The notes: generated by a model not told the origin, from the sequence alone. Shown: positions 33,548-41,614, counted from the stretch's first letter. The stretch: DNA of 64,000 nt from Flavobacteriaceae bacterium (GCA_013214065.1 JABSPK010000001.1:1-64000), one strand, 5' to 3'. Numbers and translations: made by a program.

Positions 33548-34828
33548 TTATCGGATGTCATATTGGCCATAGTTCGGCCTGAGTTGGAAGTGCATTCTGA
33601 GCATCAACGCATCGGAGTAATCCGGGGATCTCCCCAAACCTTTCTTTACCTGATCTTTGGACATAATGGTGATCTTGGAGGTATCTATCTCCTTTGGCAG
33701 TCTGACCCACTCCAACTCTTCGGTTAAAGCCCTTTCGATTTCAGGGGAGCATTCAATCGATATCCTGTCCTCATTGATATACTCGGCAAGCTTCCAATAA
33801 CATTGGGTCTTCAAGTTAGCGAAGTTCTCCGACTTTCCTTTGATCTTAAATGCCCTGCTCCCGTTCCTGAACCCCCTACATCCGACATAGTCCTTTACAC
33901 CGCCCCCTACGCCATCCTCATCAACGATTATGCAACGCTTCTCGATATTGTACAATCTAGCCGTTCTCTGAATCTTTTCGACCACCGAATGGATCGTACT
34001 CTTATCCATAGTGGTTACCGAAACGACTTTATACCCATCCCAAACCATGATCACCGTTTTGTCCTTTCCCATTCTGGCTATATCGGCAGTGATATATTTA
34101 GTTCCGGTTTCAGCAAGATCCTGTTTGAACATCTTATGAACGGCCGAATATGATATAAGCATTCCCTCGTCCTCCGATGGTTCCGCTTCGTAAAGTGCTT
34201 TGAACTGCTTTGGTGTTAAATCCTTCTTGGCTTGCAACACTTCTTTCTCGGACAGTATCCCCGCTTTTACCGCATCCCAACAGGTTATCCTGAAGTATTC
34301 ATAGTTTGGATCGTTCTCGGCTTTCTCCTTAAGCTTATGAACCCAATTGGATACACCCCCGAAGTTCCCGATCAGTTTACATGGAGCCTCGGTCTTGGTC
34401 AAGGTCGAACGCAAAGCGACCCAGGCGTTTTCCGTTGCTCGTGGGGCTTCATCGAAAACAGCGGCATATACATCGTCCCCATAGAGGTTATCTTCCCTAT
34501 CGGCCGACCTAAAATGTATCTCGGCCATGTTAGGGCATATTATTCTCATTCCGGTCTTGTTGAACGTGTAAGCATGAAGAGGGGCTAATCTGTTTCTTAG
34601 CCTATCGAAAGCTATCTCACATTGACTGTAGACCGGCGCGACCCAATAGTATTTCTTTCCGGCAGCATCTTGTAGTTCATGGGCCTTTAAGAACAACCAT
34701 ACTAAATGGCTGAAAGTCTTTCCGGACTTTGTGGAAGCCTCGGTAATGGTGAACCTGGCCTTTGAATATATTATCTTTTCCTGGTAAGGAGTGAGGCTAG
34801 GTAGTTCGATGTTTATTACTTGCCCCAC
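33548..34828 (-). CDS. terL: phage terminase large subunit
   Basis: 426 residues. ATPase domain: Walker A-like S-T-K-S-G-K-T at residues 32-38, Walker B VFDEA at ~124-128, then a coupling motif. Nuclease domain of RNase H type: first Asp in ITADIARMGKDKT, middle VDEDGVGGGVKD, last Asp in SPDYSDALML. It packages DNA into a procapsid through a portal, neither of which is encoded here. The start overlaps the end of the small-subunit gene by 13 nt. Confidence 0.93.
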   Translation of the reverse strand: MGQVINIELPSLTPYQEKIIYSKARFTITEASTKSGKTFSHLVWLFLKAHELQDAAGKKYYWVAPVYSQCEIAFDRLRNRLAPLHAYTFNKTGMRIICPNMAEIHFRSADREDNLYGDDVYAAVFDEAPRATENAWVALRSTLTKTEAPCKLIGNFGGVSNWVHKLKEKAENDPNYEYFRITCWDAVKAGILSEKEVLQAKKDLTPKQFKALYEAEPSEDEGMLISYSAVHKMFKQDLAETGTKYITADIARMGKDKTVIMVWDGYKVVSVTTMDKSTIHSVVEKIQRTARLYNIEKRCIIVDEDGVGGGVKDYVGCRGFRNGSRAFKIKGKSENFANLKTQCYWKLAEYINEDRISIECSPEIERALTEELEWVRLPKEIDTSKITIMSKDQVKKGLGRSPDYSDALMLRMHFQLRPNYGQYDIR

Positions 34829-35091
34829 TCATCCATCTTTATAGTGACCTCCCTAACATCCTGTTCTACATGAGATCGAGAAAGCTTGGGTAATCCGAAC
34901 TCCATTAGCTTGACTATGATACTTACCCTTTCCTTTGGTTCAAGTTCGTTCAAATCCTTAATCAACTGATTCCAATTACTCTCTAACAAAAGATCGACCT
35001 TCTCTTTAAGTGCCTTGGTCTTTTCATTGGCAATACCTTTCCTACTCGACTTCCTTCCCGCAATTGCTGCGGTCTCACTTGTAAATGCCAT
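34816..35091 (-). CDS. terminase small subunit-like protein
   Basis: 91 residues, all helical: a basic N-terminus (AGRKSSRKGIANEK), then a long helix and an acidic end. Position just before terL, the overlap with it and size fit a small terminase (DNA recognition) subunit; the sequence signature alone is weak. A TAACG-type repeat cluster lies upstream at 35092-35160 and may belong to its promoter or to a packaging site. Confidence 0.65.
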   Translation of the reverse strand: MAFTSETAAIAGRKSSRKGIANEKTKALKEKVDLLLESNWNQLIKDLNELEPKERVSIIVKLMEFGLPKLSRSHVEQDVREVTIKMDEWGK

Positions 35092-35325
35092 AAATGTTAC
35101 TTTTCGTTACTCTAGCGTCAAAAATCCTACGTTAAAAACGGGCGGCCGCGTTACACTTTTATCATTTTCTTTATCCCCCTCACCTATCACGACATGGCTT
35201 TTTCGAAACAAGATCAGGGGATTGGGGATCAGAAAGAAGAATCAGCTAACTTTTGTCTTCTCAGTTCTTGAGTGGTCTTTACTTCACCTTAAACCAAATA
35301 TGTATTGATTATCGTATTGTCTCAT

Positions 35326-35592
35326 CTATTTCCCATCCCAAGAAAATTGTGGTGTCCTGTTCGAACTGTGGAGTCCGTTGGTGGGGATTCCCAATCGCCT
35401 GGTGTACTCCTTGTTTATGAACATGAGGTTCATGAAAATATCCATCAGCATTTTAAAGTCCGAGCTGCCTATGGTTTCCATTTCATACATGTTCAATTTG
35501 TTATTTTCGATTCTGAATTGCCTTGCCAATTGCTCATCGTTCAATCTTGAATAATCGAAAACCTCGAAAGTGGCCCTATTGATATACTTCAT
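35326..35592 (-). CDS. island protein of unknown function (88 residues)
   Basis: 88 residues, acidic and helical (SSDFKMLMDIFMNLMFINKEY). Its ATG at 35592 shares one base with the stop of the preceding gene (TAATG), so it is part of the leftward operon. A 234-bp gap separates it from the terminase gene. No family recognised. Confidence 0.6.
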   Translation of the reverse strand: MKYINRATFEVFDYSRLNDEQLARQFRIENNKLNMYEMETIGSSDFKMLMDIFMNLMFINKEYTRRLGIPTNGLHSSNRTPQFSWDGK

Positions 35593-36146
35593 TACTGAAA
35601 ACTATAAGGGTTGATCTTCACAAAGCCATCGCCTAGTTGTATATCCGTATGGTATCTTACCAGGTTGACGAAACCGGACGCATTGTGCTTCTCGTGTAGA
35701 ACCTTGGCGGATAATACGAACTTCTCAAGGCTTTCATAAAGCTCTTTCTTTGTCGGATTCAAATAGATATTGAATACTTCCTCTTTTACATTGAAATCGA
35801 CACCTTCCACTTTTACCGTCGGTGCTAATTCACGTAGTTTCCTAGAAGAATTTTCGAATGCCTTTAGTGTACTTTCAAATTCCTTTTTGTCCACACTGAT
35901 CTTGGAGTGCATGAAAACCTCTTTGTTGGAGTGCGGTGGTTCGTTATTCCCGAACAATTCAAAGAACTTTTCCACCGTAAAACCGAATGGGTCTTCCATA
36001 TAAACCTTGTAATCCTCGATATGATCACCGTTTAAGGCGGTTTTTGTCAACGCGGCCAATTTGTCAAAAGCCTTCTTGGCTACTTCCTGTTCCCGTATCG
36101 CCGTTTTATATTCCTCTTCCCTGAATCCTATTTTTCTTTGCCCCAT
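35592..36146 (-). CDS. island protein of unknown function (184 residues)
   Basis: 184 residues, charged and helical (YKTAIREQEVAKKAFDKLAALTK; FESTLKAFENSSRKLRELAP), probably coiled-coil in part. Joined to both neighbours by TAATG stop-start overlaps. Position between replication-type and packaging genes suggests a head-morphogenesis-modifying or DNA-metabolism role, but that is a guess. Confidence 0.62.
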   Translation of the reverse strand: MGQRKIGFREEEYKTAIREQEVAKKAFDKLAALTKTALNGDHIEDYKVYMEDPFGFTVEKFFELFGNNEPPHSNKEVFMHSKISVDKKEFESTLKAFENSSRKLRELAPTVKVEGVDFNVKEEVFNIYLNPTKKELYESLEKFVLSAKVLHEKHNASGFVNLVRYHTDIQLGDGFVKINPYSFQ

Positions 36147-36550
36147 TATTTAGCCATGTTTATTTGGTTGGTCCTCATAATGGACTTTAGCTCTTTTTCG
36201 CCAGATATGCGCTTGCGTGCATTGGAAAGGGCCAATTTCCTCACGATACCGTTAAGTTTGGCGCTTATTTCCAAATGCTTGTACTGTTCAATGGTCTTTT
36301 TGGTGAAGAATCCTGCGAAATGACCGGTTTTATCAATTTTCATGACCCTGCCATCTTCCATTTCATACTCCCCTTTGGGCATTCTGACTTTCTCATCATC
36401 TTCCGTAAGACCGAAGACCGGGGATCCGATCTTAGAGTCTTCCCCTTGGGTCAGTATTCTCACACCGTCTTCGAGCCTATGGATGTAATCCCCTTTTTGT
36501 TTCGATTTGCTTCTTGCGGCCAAAACCACCTTTAATAATCTGTTCTTCAT
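36146..36550 (-). CDS. island protein of unknown function (134 residues)
   Basis: 134 residues with a basic N-terminus (LKVVLAARSKSKQKGDY), a beta-rich middle (GEYEMEDGRVMKIDKTGHFAGFF) and a basic helical end (LALSNARKRISGEKELKSI). Its start overlaps the RHH gene stop (ATGA). No family recognised. Confidence 0.6.
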   Translation of the reverse strand: MKNRLLKVVLAARSKSKQKGDYIHRLEDGVRILTQGEDSKIGSPVFGLTEDDEKVRMPKGEYEMEDGRVMKIDKTGHFAGFFTKKTIEQYKHLEISAKLNGIVRKLALSNARKRISGEKELKSIMRTNQINMAK

Positions 36551-36684
36551 AATTCTCCCTTCCTATTGTTCTTCATAATAATATTGACGGCGTCCCCAAA
36601 GGATAAGCCGTAATCCTTTGCAACCCGTGTCGCGTCCTTAGCGTTCTCCTGTGTAAAGGAGACAGTTTTAATTACTTTCTTCAT
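36547..36684 (-). CDS. 45-residue ribbon-helix-helix-like protein
   Basis: MKKVIKTVSF then two helices (QENAKDATRVAKDYG, FGDAVNIIMKNN): a beta strand with alternating residues followed by two helices, the RHH plan of CopG/Arc repressors. The ATG at 36684 is preferred to an upstream start at 36747. Tandem 10-bp repeats at 36758-36817, just before the gene, are a natural target for such a protein, suggesting autoregulation. Confidence 0.6.
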   Translation of the reverse strand: MKKVIKTVSFTQENAKDATRVAKDYGLSFGDAVNIIMKNNRKGEL

Positions 36685-36757
36685 CAATAATTGTTTTAAC
36701 TCCCTACATCTATAACTGGAAAATGGTGTTTTGTACTGAAAAATCATATATATTATT

Positions 36758-36817
36758 GATTTATAGTGATTTATAGTGATTTATAAGGATAAATACGGAT
36801 TTACAAGGATAGATCAA
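36758..36817. repeat. six tandem 10-bp repeats, iteron- or operator-like
   Basis: Units start with GAT at 36758, 36768, 36778, 36788, 36798 and 36808: GATTTATAGT twice, then GATTTATAAG, GATAAATACG, GATTTACAAG, GATAGATCAA. The exact 10-bp period places each on the same DNA face. Read on the minus strand the first units contain AATCACT, the heptad type bound by omega-family RHH repressors. They lie between the RecA-like gene and an RHH gene, so either an operator or a replication origin is possible. Confidence 0.75.
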
Positions 36818-36825
36818 TCGGTTTT

Positions 36826-37659
36826 TCAAAAAATATTGTCGCTAAAAGCCTGAACTGGCAAGAAATTATCGGATAGTTCGAACCCAAATTCCCTGAACGG
36901 ATAGTTTCGCGTATACTCCGGTGTCACCCTTGTAACCTTGGCGTCTTTGCCCCTTTCCACGAAAGCGACCGTTTCGGCCTTTTTAAGGATAGCACTCCCA
37001 AGATGTCCCATAGGTTTCATCGTCCCATGATTCCTATGTAGCACTGTAATCAAATGGCAATTGGCAGTTGTAGTCCATCGCATAAAAGCCTGGGCTATCT
37101 TATTCGATGCTTTCAGGTCGTTTACATCCTCCATAAGATCTGCCGCACCATCGATGGTCAGCAACCCGATATTATTCTTGTACTCGCTTTCGTTGACAAG
37201 CCATTCTATGAAATCGAACCTGTTCTTTGGGCTTTCCTCCCTAAGCGCGAAGGGTTTGTAGAGCGGGTATTCATGGCCGACCATTTGCGAGACCCTTTTA
37301 GCTGCTCTTTGCGCATGATAGGGTGATTGTTCCGTATCTATGTCCAAAATGAATTTACCCTCCGTGTTGTGGCCCCTAAATGCCTCAAAGTGGTTATTTG
37401 AGTTTCCGCCTATGTAGGAAGCGACCAAAGCCGTCTTCAAAAACGTTTTCATCGATTTACTTGCCCCGACTAAACAACTGAAATCCCCATAACTACCAAA
37501 AGGGATAGGGTATCGCTCTTGTCCAAAACTAGTTTCCCCCATACTGAGCGCGACCGGTTGCCGCTTTATGGGTTTTTTATAATCCAGGAAGTATTTGGCA
37601 GCAAAAAGCCTGAAATCGATCTGCTGGGTATTTCCGGCGATTTCTATCTTCTCAAACAT
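36826..37659 (-). CDS. RecA-like AAA ATPase, replication-type
   Basis: 277 residues. Walker A in variant form GASKSMKT (~66-73), Walker B LLTIDGAAD (~167), then a sensor-like VLHRNHG. The layout matches the RepA/DnaB-type AAA_25 ATPases found in plasmids, phages and islands, which load or act as helicases. It overlaps the preceding gene by 8 nt. Tandem repeats lie just beyond its 3' end. Confidence 0.78.
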   Translation of the reverse strand: MFEKIEIAGNTQQIDFRLFAAKYFLDYKKPIKRQPVALSMGETSFGQERYPIPFGSYGDFSCLVGASKSMKTFLKTALVASYIGGNSNNHFEAFRGHNTEGKFILDIDTEQSPYHAQRAAKRVSQMVGHEYPLYKPFALREESPKNRFDFIEWLVNESEYKNNIGLLTIDGAADLMEDVNDLKASNKIAQAFMRWTTTANCHLITVLHRNHGTMKPMGHLGSAILKKAETVAFVERGKDAKVTRVTPEYTRNYPFREFGFELSDNFLPVQAFSDNIF

Positions 37660-38083
37660 CCCCGTAATTTCTTAAGCACTCGTTCACGAGCTGGGTTATC
37701 ATCATCTCCACGTCATTTTCATCAAACGTATTATCCGCTTTCTCTAGTTTTCCCTTCTCTTCTACATGCTTCAATAGCTCGGTATGGTTAAGAAAGGTGG
37801 TCATCTCCGAAATGTGCCAAGTAATGGGTTTTTCCAAAAGTTCATGTATTGCCCTAGTCGCTTTGGTGTCGAAAGAGTCGGTATTATAATGGGTGATATT
37901 ACTCTGCCAGAATTTCATGTATAGTTTCGCTAACAAGTAGTTGTTCTTGAAAGCCTCACCGTCATGCGAGTTAATGCAGTCGATTATGGTGTTAACCGCT
38001 TCCCTGTCCTTTTCGTTGACCCGAATGACCGGATGCTCCGAGAACCGCCATATAATACGTTCAATTGCTTCCTTCTTCTTCAT
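37652..38083 (-). CDS. island protein of unknown function (143 residues)
   Basis: 143 residues, helical (KKKEAIERIIWRFSEHP; VEMMITQLVNECLRNYG). Overlaps its neighbours on both sides (ATGA with the DUF6291 gene; 8 nt with the ATPase). Its place in a replication-type block suggests an accessory to the ATPase. No family recognised. Confidence 0.6.
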   Translation of the reverse strand: MKKKEAIERIIWRFSEHPVIRVNEKDREAVNTIIDCINSHDGEAFKNNYLLAKLYMKFWQSNITHYNTDSFDTKATRAIHELLEKPITWHISEMTTFLNHTELLKHVEEKGKLEKADNTFDENDVEMMITQLVNECLRNYGDV

Positions 38084-38694
38084 AACATTCCCTCCCTGCT
38101 TTTTTGATGTACCTTCAGATTACCGCTACGCTTTTCCTTGAAAAGCCAGTTCTTGAAGTGGTGTTTGTAATCCTCGACGGTTTTATGTTCGGTAGATGAC
38201 GAGATATAGTGGCCGTCGAACCTTGATAATAGTTCCTTTACCTTACCGGCCTTTAGATCGAACCCTTGCCGGATGCCCGCCCCCCAGGATGCATGTATTT
38301 TGTTTTCCATTATGTCCTTTAGGTATTCACTTTTAATATCTGTATCTGTATCTGTATCTGTATCGGTATGATTCGTAACCGGTCGTATACGGTCGTATGC
38401 GTTCGTATCGGATTTGGTTTTATCCCATCTTCGCTTCACGTTTTGGCGGTTCTTCTCACATTTATCCAAATACTTTTGATTGTCCCTTAAAAATTGTTGT
38501 TTCAATGGGGCAAATGCCAGTTCCACCAAGGCATCTTCAGACTCTACATCTTTCCCATTCAGGAAGTTCAGTATCCTTTTGAAGAGCATACCGGCTTTTT
38601 CATTTTCCAGTCTTTCGACGGTAACTAAATAGTCGTGATATAATAAGGAACTTTTTTTGTTATTCCCCTTAATATCAGTATCTTGCACTATCAT
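38080..38694 (-). CDS. DUF6291-type protein with TD repeat
   Basis: 204 residues from the ATG at 38694 (MIVQDTDIKGN); a longer frame would run into the excisionase gene. The N-terminal ~85 residues (LLYHDYLVTVERLENEKAG; LFKRILNFLNGKD; FAPLKQQFLRDNQKY) match my recollection of DUF6291, common in phage and island replication regions. A (Thr-Asp)5 tract made by a hexamer repeat links to a basic C-terminal half (HHFKNWLFKEKRSGN). Replication initiation or loading is possible. Confidence 0.65.
   Translation of the reverse strand: MIVQDTDIKGNNKKSSLLYHDYLVTVERLENEKAGMLFKRILNFLNGKDVESEDALVELAFAPLKQQFLRDNQKYLDKCEKNRQNVKRRWDKTKSDTNAYDRIRPVTNHTDTDTDTDTDIKSEYLKDIMENKIHASWGAGIRQGFDLKAGKVKELLSRFDGHYISSSTEHKTVEDYKHHFKNWLFKEKRSGNLKVHQKSREGML
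38338..38367. repeat. hexanucleotide microsatellite inside the DUF6291 gene
   Basis: Five copies of ATCTGT (the last one ATCGGT), encoding a Thr-Asp tract on the minus strand. Units of six keep the frame, so copy-number change would only lengthen or shorten the linker. Confidence 0.8.
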
Positions 38695-38758
38695 TATCGC
38701 AGTTTTTAAAATTATCCCCAGGAATAGCACCATGAATGCTTCTTGGGGTCTTTTTTTG

Positions 38759-38998
38759 TTATAGAATGGTCTTGGTCGCTGCTCGCTCCAGCTCCTCATT
38801 GGTAGGTACGCGGTTCCTCAATAACCACTTATCCAGCTCTTCCCTCAGAAAGTAAATCTTCTTTCCTTCCGGCTTGTAAAATGGGATCTCTCTCCCTGAA
38901 GTATGTTTGTACATCTTGGAGGTGGACATACCGCAATAAGAACAAGCCTCCTTAAATGTTAGTATCGGTTTTAGAAACCATAGGTCGTTCTTATCCAT
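38759..38998 (-). CDS. excisionase-like MerR-type DNA-binding protein
   Basis: 79 residues from the ATG at 38998. LTFKEACSYCGMSTSKMYKH is a winged helix-turn-helix of the HTH_17/excisionase type, followed by the wing with IPFYKPEGKKIYF and an Arg/Lys-rich end. Such proteins direct excision with the integrase. The ATG overlaps the stop of the 46-residue RHH gene (TGATG). Confidence 0.8.
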   Translation of the reverse strand: MDKNDLWFLKPILTFKEACSYCGMSTSKMYKHTSGREIPFYKPEGKKIYFLREELDKWLLRNRVPTNEELERAATKTIL

Positions 38999-39138
38999 CA
39001 ATCAATATTGCGGTTGGCAAGCATGTAATTTACTGCGGTGGATCTTGAAAAGCCGTATTTTTCCTGTAACTCTTTAGCCTTTTTTAGGTTCTTTTCCGTT
39101 AGGTTAATAGTGCAAACCCTACTCCTTTCTTTCTTCAT
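38998..39138 (-). CDS. 46-residue ribbon-helix-helix-like protein, operon leader gene
   Basis: ATG at 39138, stop at 39000-38998, overlapping the next ATG. The strand RVCTINLTEK and two helices (LKKAKELQEKYG, SRSTAVNYMLANR) fit an RHH repressor. It shares plan and size with the gene at 36547-36684. As first gene of the leftward operon, next to a repeat-rich region, it probably controls its own promoter. Confidence 0.62.
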   Translation of the reverse strand: MKKERSRVCTINLTEKNLKKAKELQEKYGFSRSTAVNYMLANRNID

Positions 39139-39463
39139 TTTTCAATATTAAAGTTCAACATGGAAGGGTCATACTTTAGTGTTTTCCATTAAAAATGCCC
39201 TGTTTCTTGTTAAACAAGAGAAGGGTGATTTTGTACTAGAACAATTCTCTCTTTAACATTTCTTTAACAGGGTGTGATAATAGCGTAATTCGACAAGTTT
39301 TGGAAATTCCGCTTTGGAAGTTTCTTATCCCTTTTAAAATTTTTTGGATTTTATCCTTTTATTTGGATTATATCCATATTATTAGGCTGTTTGTAATTTT
39401 TGGCATAATTTTGGACTGATTTTGGTGTTGTATATATGGAAATATTCCAAAATCATTCCTCAT
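39139..39463. promoter_or_regulatory. repeat-rich control region between divergent island operons
   Basis: 325 bp without a gene. Contains two GGATWWTATCC palindromes (39346-39356, 39365-39375; starts 19 bp apart), and three TTTTGG copies whose GG pairs are at 39402, 39413 and 39424, an exact 11-bp period. TAATTTTG at 39406-39413 is a perfect -7 box pointing to the Panacea gene and lies inside the 11-bp repeats, so these likely repress it. GGAAATATTCC at 39437-39447 and GGAAATTCC at 39302-39310 are further palindromes. Binding proteins are unknown; the small RHH proteins and PanA are candidates. Confidence 0.6.
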
Positions 39464-39991
39464 ATGTCTGACAACGTTTCAATTATTGTTAATGCCCTAT
39501 TGTACATTCTGAATAAGTTTGAACACAATACTACAGGCAAACACAAGCTTTTTAAGATTCTGTATTTTGCGGAACAGAAACACCTTGTCAAATACGGCAA
39601 AACAATAACGGGAGACTCTTATATAGCAATGGAGTATGGTCCAGTACCTTCCTGGGGTTTTAATATAATTAAAGTAGCTGAAGGCAAGGAGAACCATGAC
39701 ACTTTCAAAGAAGCTGCCTCCTTAATCGATGTAATAGGCCATAATGCGGTCGCAAAATTTACAGCAGATTTAGAATGGCTTTCAGAGAGTGAAATAGAAT
39801 GTATAAATGAATCGTTCGAAGAAAATAAAAATCTAAGTTTCGGTGAACTGACCGACAAATCTCACGATTCCGCATGGGACGCTTCTATCCATTACATGGA
39901 TTTTAAAAAAATTGCGGAAGCGGGTGGTGCTACTCAAGAAATGCTTGATTACATTTCATCCAAGCAAGAATTATATAGAGTATCATTTTAA
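39464..39991 (+). CDS. Panacea (DUF4065/SocA-type) antitoxin
   Basis: 175 residues from the ATG at 39464 (MSDNVSIIVNALLYIL). The domain signature is clear: LFKILYFAEQKHLVKYGK, GDSYIAMEYGPVPSW, then an all-helical C-terminus. Panacea domains act as antitoxins for many unrelated toxins (PanAT pairs). The next gene begins at the base after its stop, as expected for such a pair. Confidence 0.85.
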   Translation: MSDNVSIIVNALLYILNKFEHNTTGKHKLFKILYFAEQKHLVKYGKTITGDSYIAMEYGPVPSWGFNIIKVAEGKENHDTFKEAASLIDVIGHNAVAKFTADLEWLSESEIECINESFEENKNLSFGELTDKSHDSAWDASIHYMDFKKIAEAGGATQEMLDYISSKQELYRVSF

Positions 39992-40459
39992 GTGAGGTTA
40001 GGGGATTTTTTACCGAATGAGAGAAAAAAATCCCTTAAACTTCCTAAGGGTATAGCAGTAGGCACGGTATTACGTGCCTTTGTCAATTTTACGACCCCTC
40101 CTAAAGAAAAAAGATTCATTGTCGTTGGGTTCCATGAAGATGAAATTCACCTCGCCTCTGTCCTCATAAACTCAGAGATAAATTTCAATATCAACTTTGG
40201 TACAGAAATGATCGCTTGTCAGTATGAAATCAAAAAGGGTGATAGAGAATATCTTGAACATGACTCATTCGTAGATTGTTCCGAACTCCATAACATAGAT
40301 TTATCCGAAATCAATAGCAAAATTGACAAAGACCCTGACATGGTAATTGGACATGTTGAAAAAGAAGATTTAGACGGGATTATGAAAACGATTCAATCTT
40401 CAAAAACCATAAAAGGGAAAATAAAGAAGAAGTGTGGAGTCTACGATTACAAGTTCTAA
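39992..40459 (+). CDS. probable toxin of the Panacea pair, MazF/PemK-like fold suspected
   Basis: 155 residues from a GTG at 39992 directly after the antitoxin TAA. The region GTVLRAFVNFTTPPKEKRFIVVG followed by IHLASVLINSEIN and SFVDCSELHNIDLSEIN has the strand pattern and DCS element of the SH3-like MazF/PemK ribonucleases. This is an eye-level resemblance. The role as toxin rests mainly on position. Confidence 0.6.
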   Translation: MRLGDFLPNERKKSLKLPKGIAVGTVLRAFVNFTTPPKEKRFIVVGFHEDEIHLASVLINSEINFNINFGTEMIACQYEIKKGDREYLEHDSFVDCSELHNIDLSEINSKIDKDPDMVIGHVEKEDLDGIMKTIQSSKTIKGKIKKKCGVYDYKF

Positions 40460-40510
40460 GCCAATCTATGAACTAGAATCATAAAACTACCAGAACGAAC
40501 AATTCAAGGG

Positions 40511-41332
40511 TTATTTCAACAAATCTTCGATATCCTTTATTAGGATTTCAACCCCCTTGGATGTTTCCGGTGTTATTTGTAGTTCAACAAAGGTATAATT
40601 ATCGATTACCGAAACACCCTTCCATCGTTCAAGGTCAAATTGTAACATAGCATCATAGTTCGTTTGCGAAAAAAGACCTCTTACTTTGGTAAGACAATAT
40701 TGTGCTGTGTTCTGTAAAGTAAAATCACTATTCTGCAGCAAAATGCTCTTCACACTACTAAGAAACAAAAGAAAATTTTGTAGGGAAAAGTTTACATTAC
40801 GAGCGCATTTAACAGCTAACTTGGATTTTTCATTGATATAATTTCGGTCTGCAATGTTCCATGAGTCCTTTTGAACCCTTTTATCTATAGTTATCAAATT
40901 ATTTAAAAGCGAACCACCCCAACCGGTAGGGCTTTTCCCTACCTCTTGGTTATTGAAATCTTCTTCTATTTTATCATACAAGCTTAGAATGAAATTCCTG
41001 GACTCATTGATCGACAACAGATTTATCTGCTCGTTATGAAGCTCTTCTTGCTTCGCCATTTGCGCTCTGTGATTACGCTGTTGTATCCTATTGGCTTGAA
41101 TCTGTGCGCTAAACGACCTGAATACGAGATAAGCTGCTATAAGGTTAATAAAGGGTGCTGTAATGCCCCCAATCGTGTCGCCGATTTGTCCCGTTTCTTC
41201 AAATGAAACTCCAAAAAACAACCAGGTTCGAGTGAAGATCCAAGGAGCGGCCAACGCAAAAATGACTGCAACTATAATGAACCACCATTGGGTTTTGGTC
41301 AAGATCTCCGTTTTAACTTTTTCATCCCTCAT
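40511..41332 (-). CDS. putative phage abortive infection (putAbiC-like) membrane protein
   Basis: 273 residues. Two membrane segments (WWFIIVAVIFALAAPWIF; GGITAPFINLIAAYLVFRSF) flank GQIGDTIGG, the G-x-x-G-D-x-x-G-G-x-x-x-P signature of the putative AbiC family, followed by a Gln/Arg-rich helix and a soluble C-terminal domain. Such proteins are suspected of stopping phage growth by altruistic death. Its start overlaps the HTH gene stop (ATGA), so both form one operon. Confidence 0.65.
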   Translation of the reverse strand: MRDEKVKTEILTKTQWWFIIVAVIFALAAPWIFTRTWLFFGVSFEETGQIGDTIGGITAPFINLIAAYLVFRSFSAQIQANRIQQRNHRAQMAKQEELHNEQINLLSINESRNFILSLYDKIEEDFNNQEVGKSPTGWGGSLLNNLITIDKRVQKDSWNIADRNYINEKSKLAVKCARNVNFSLQNFLLFLSSVKSILLQNSDFTLQNTAQYCLTKVRGLFSQTNYDAMLQFDLERWKGVSVIDNYTFVELQITPETSKGVEILIKDIEDLLK

Positions 41333-41508
41333 CCTTTAAGGCACTTTTCTATTTTTTCAATGGTCTTGGTATATACCGATACGATCCCGTTATCGATATT
41401 CTTCTTTCTCGCGCTATTGGAGTAACTATTCGCGTCTTTATACCCGAACATCTCCGCAACATCCGCATTACTCAGTCCGAGCTTCTTTTTTACATCATTA
41501 ATATCCAT
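41329..41508 (-). CDS. 59-residue helix-turn-helix regulator
   Basis: ATG at 41508, stop overlapping the next start. VKKKLGLSNADVAEMFGYKDANSYSNS is a Cro/C1-type helix-turn-helix. A perfect -7 box TATCTTTG at 41520-41513 ends 4 nt before the ATG, so the transcript would be nearly leaderless. Probably controls itself and the divergent gene at 41643. Confidence 0.7.
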   Translation of the reverse strand: MDINDVKKKLGLSNADVAEMFGYKDANSYSNSARKKNIDNGIVSVYTKTIEKIEKCLKG

Positions 41509-41512
41509 ATCT

Positions 41513-41614
41513 CAAAGATAGGCATATACTTATAATATTTAGTTAAATATATGTATACGATTATTTTTTTAACATTTTAAATTTGGAAGAGATATAAGTA
41601 TTTACATATTTTTG
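41513..41614. promoter_or_regulatory. divergent promoters with paired inverted sites
   Basis: Minus-strand -7 box TATCTTTG at 41520-41513; plus-strand TTTG at 41582-41585, 21 nt, TATTTTTG at 41607-41614. ATACTTATA (41526-41534) and its exact reverse complement TATAAGTAT (41593-41601) sit next to the two -7 boxes, a layout suited to one repressor controlling both directions. Confidence 0.6.

Noticed and set aside
38338-38367. Hexamer repeat as a possible CRISPR or phase-variation tract
   Set aside because: The unit is 6 bp without spacers and keeps the frame, so it is neither a CRISPR array nor an on/off switch.
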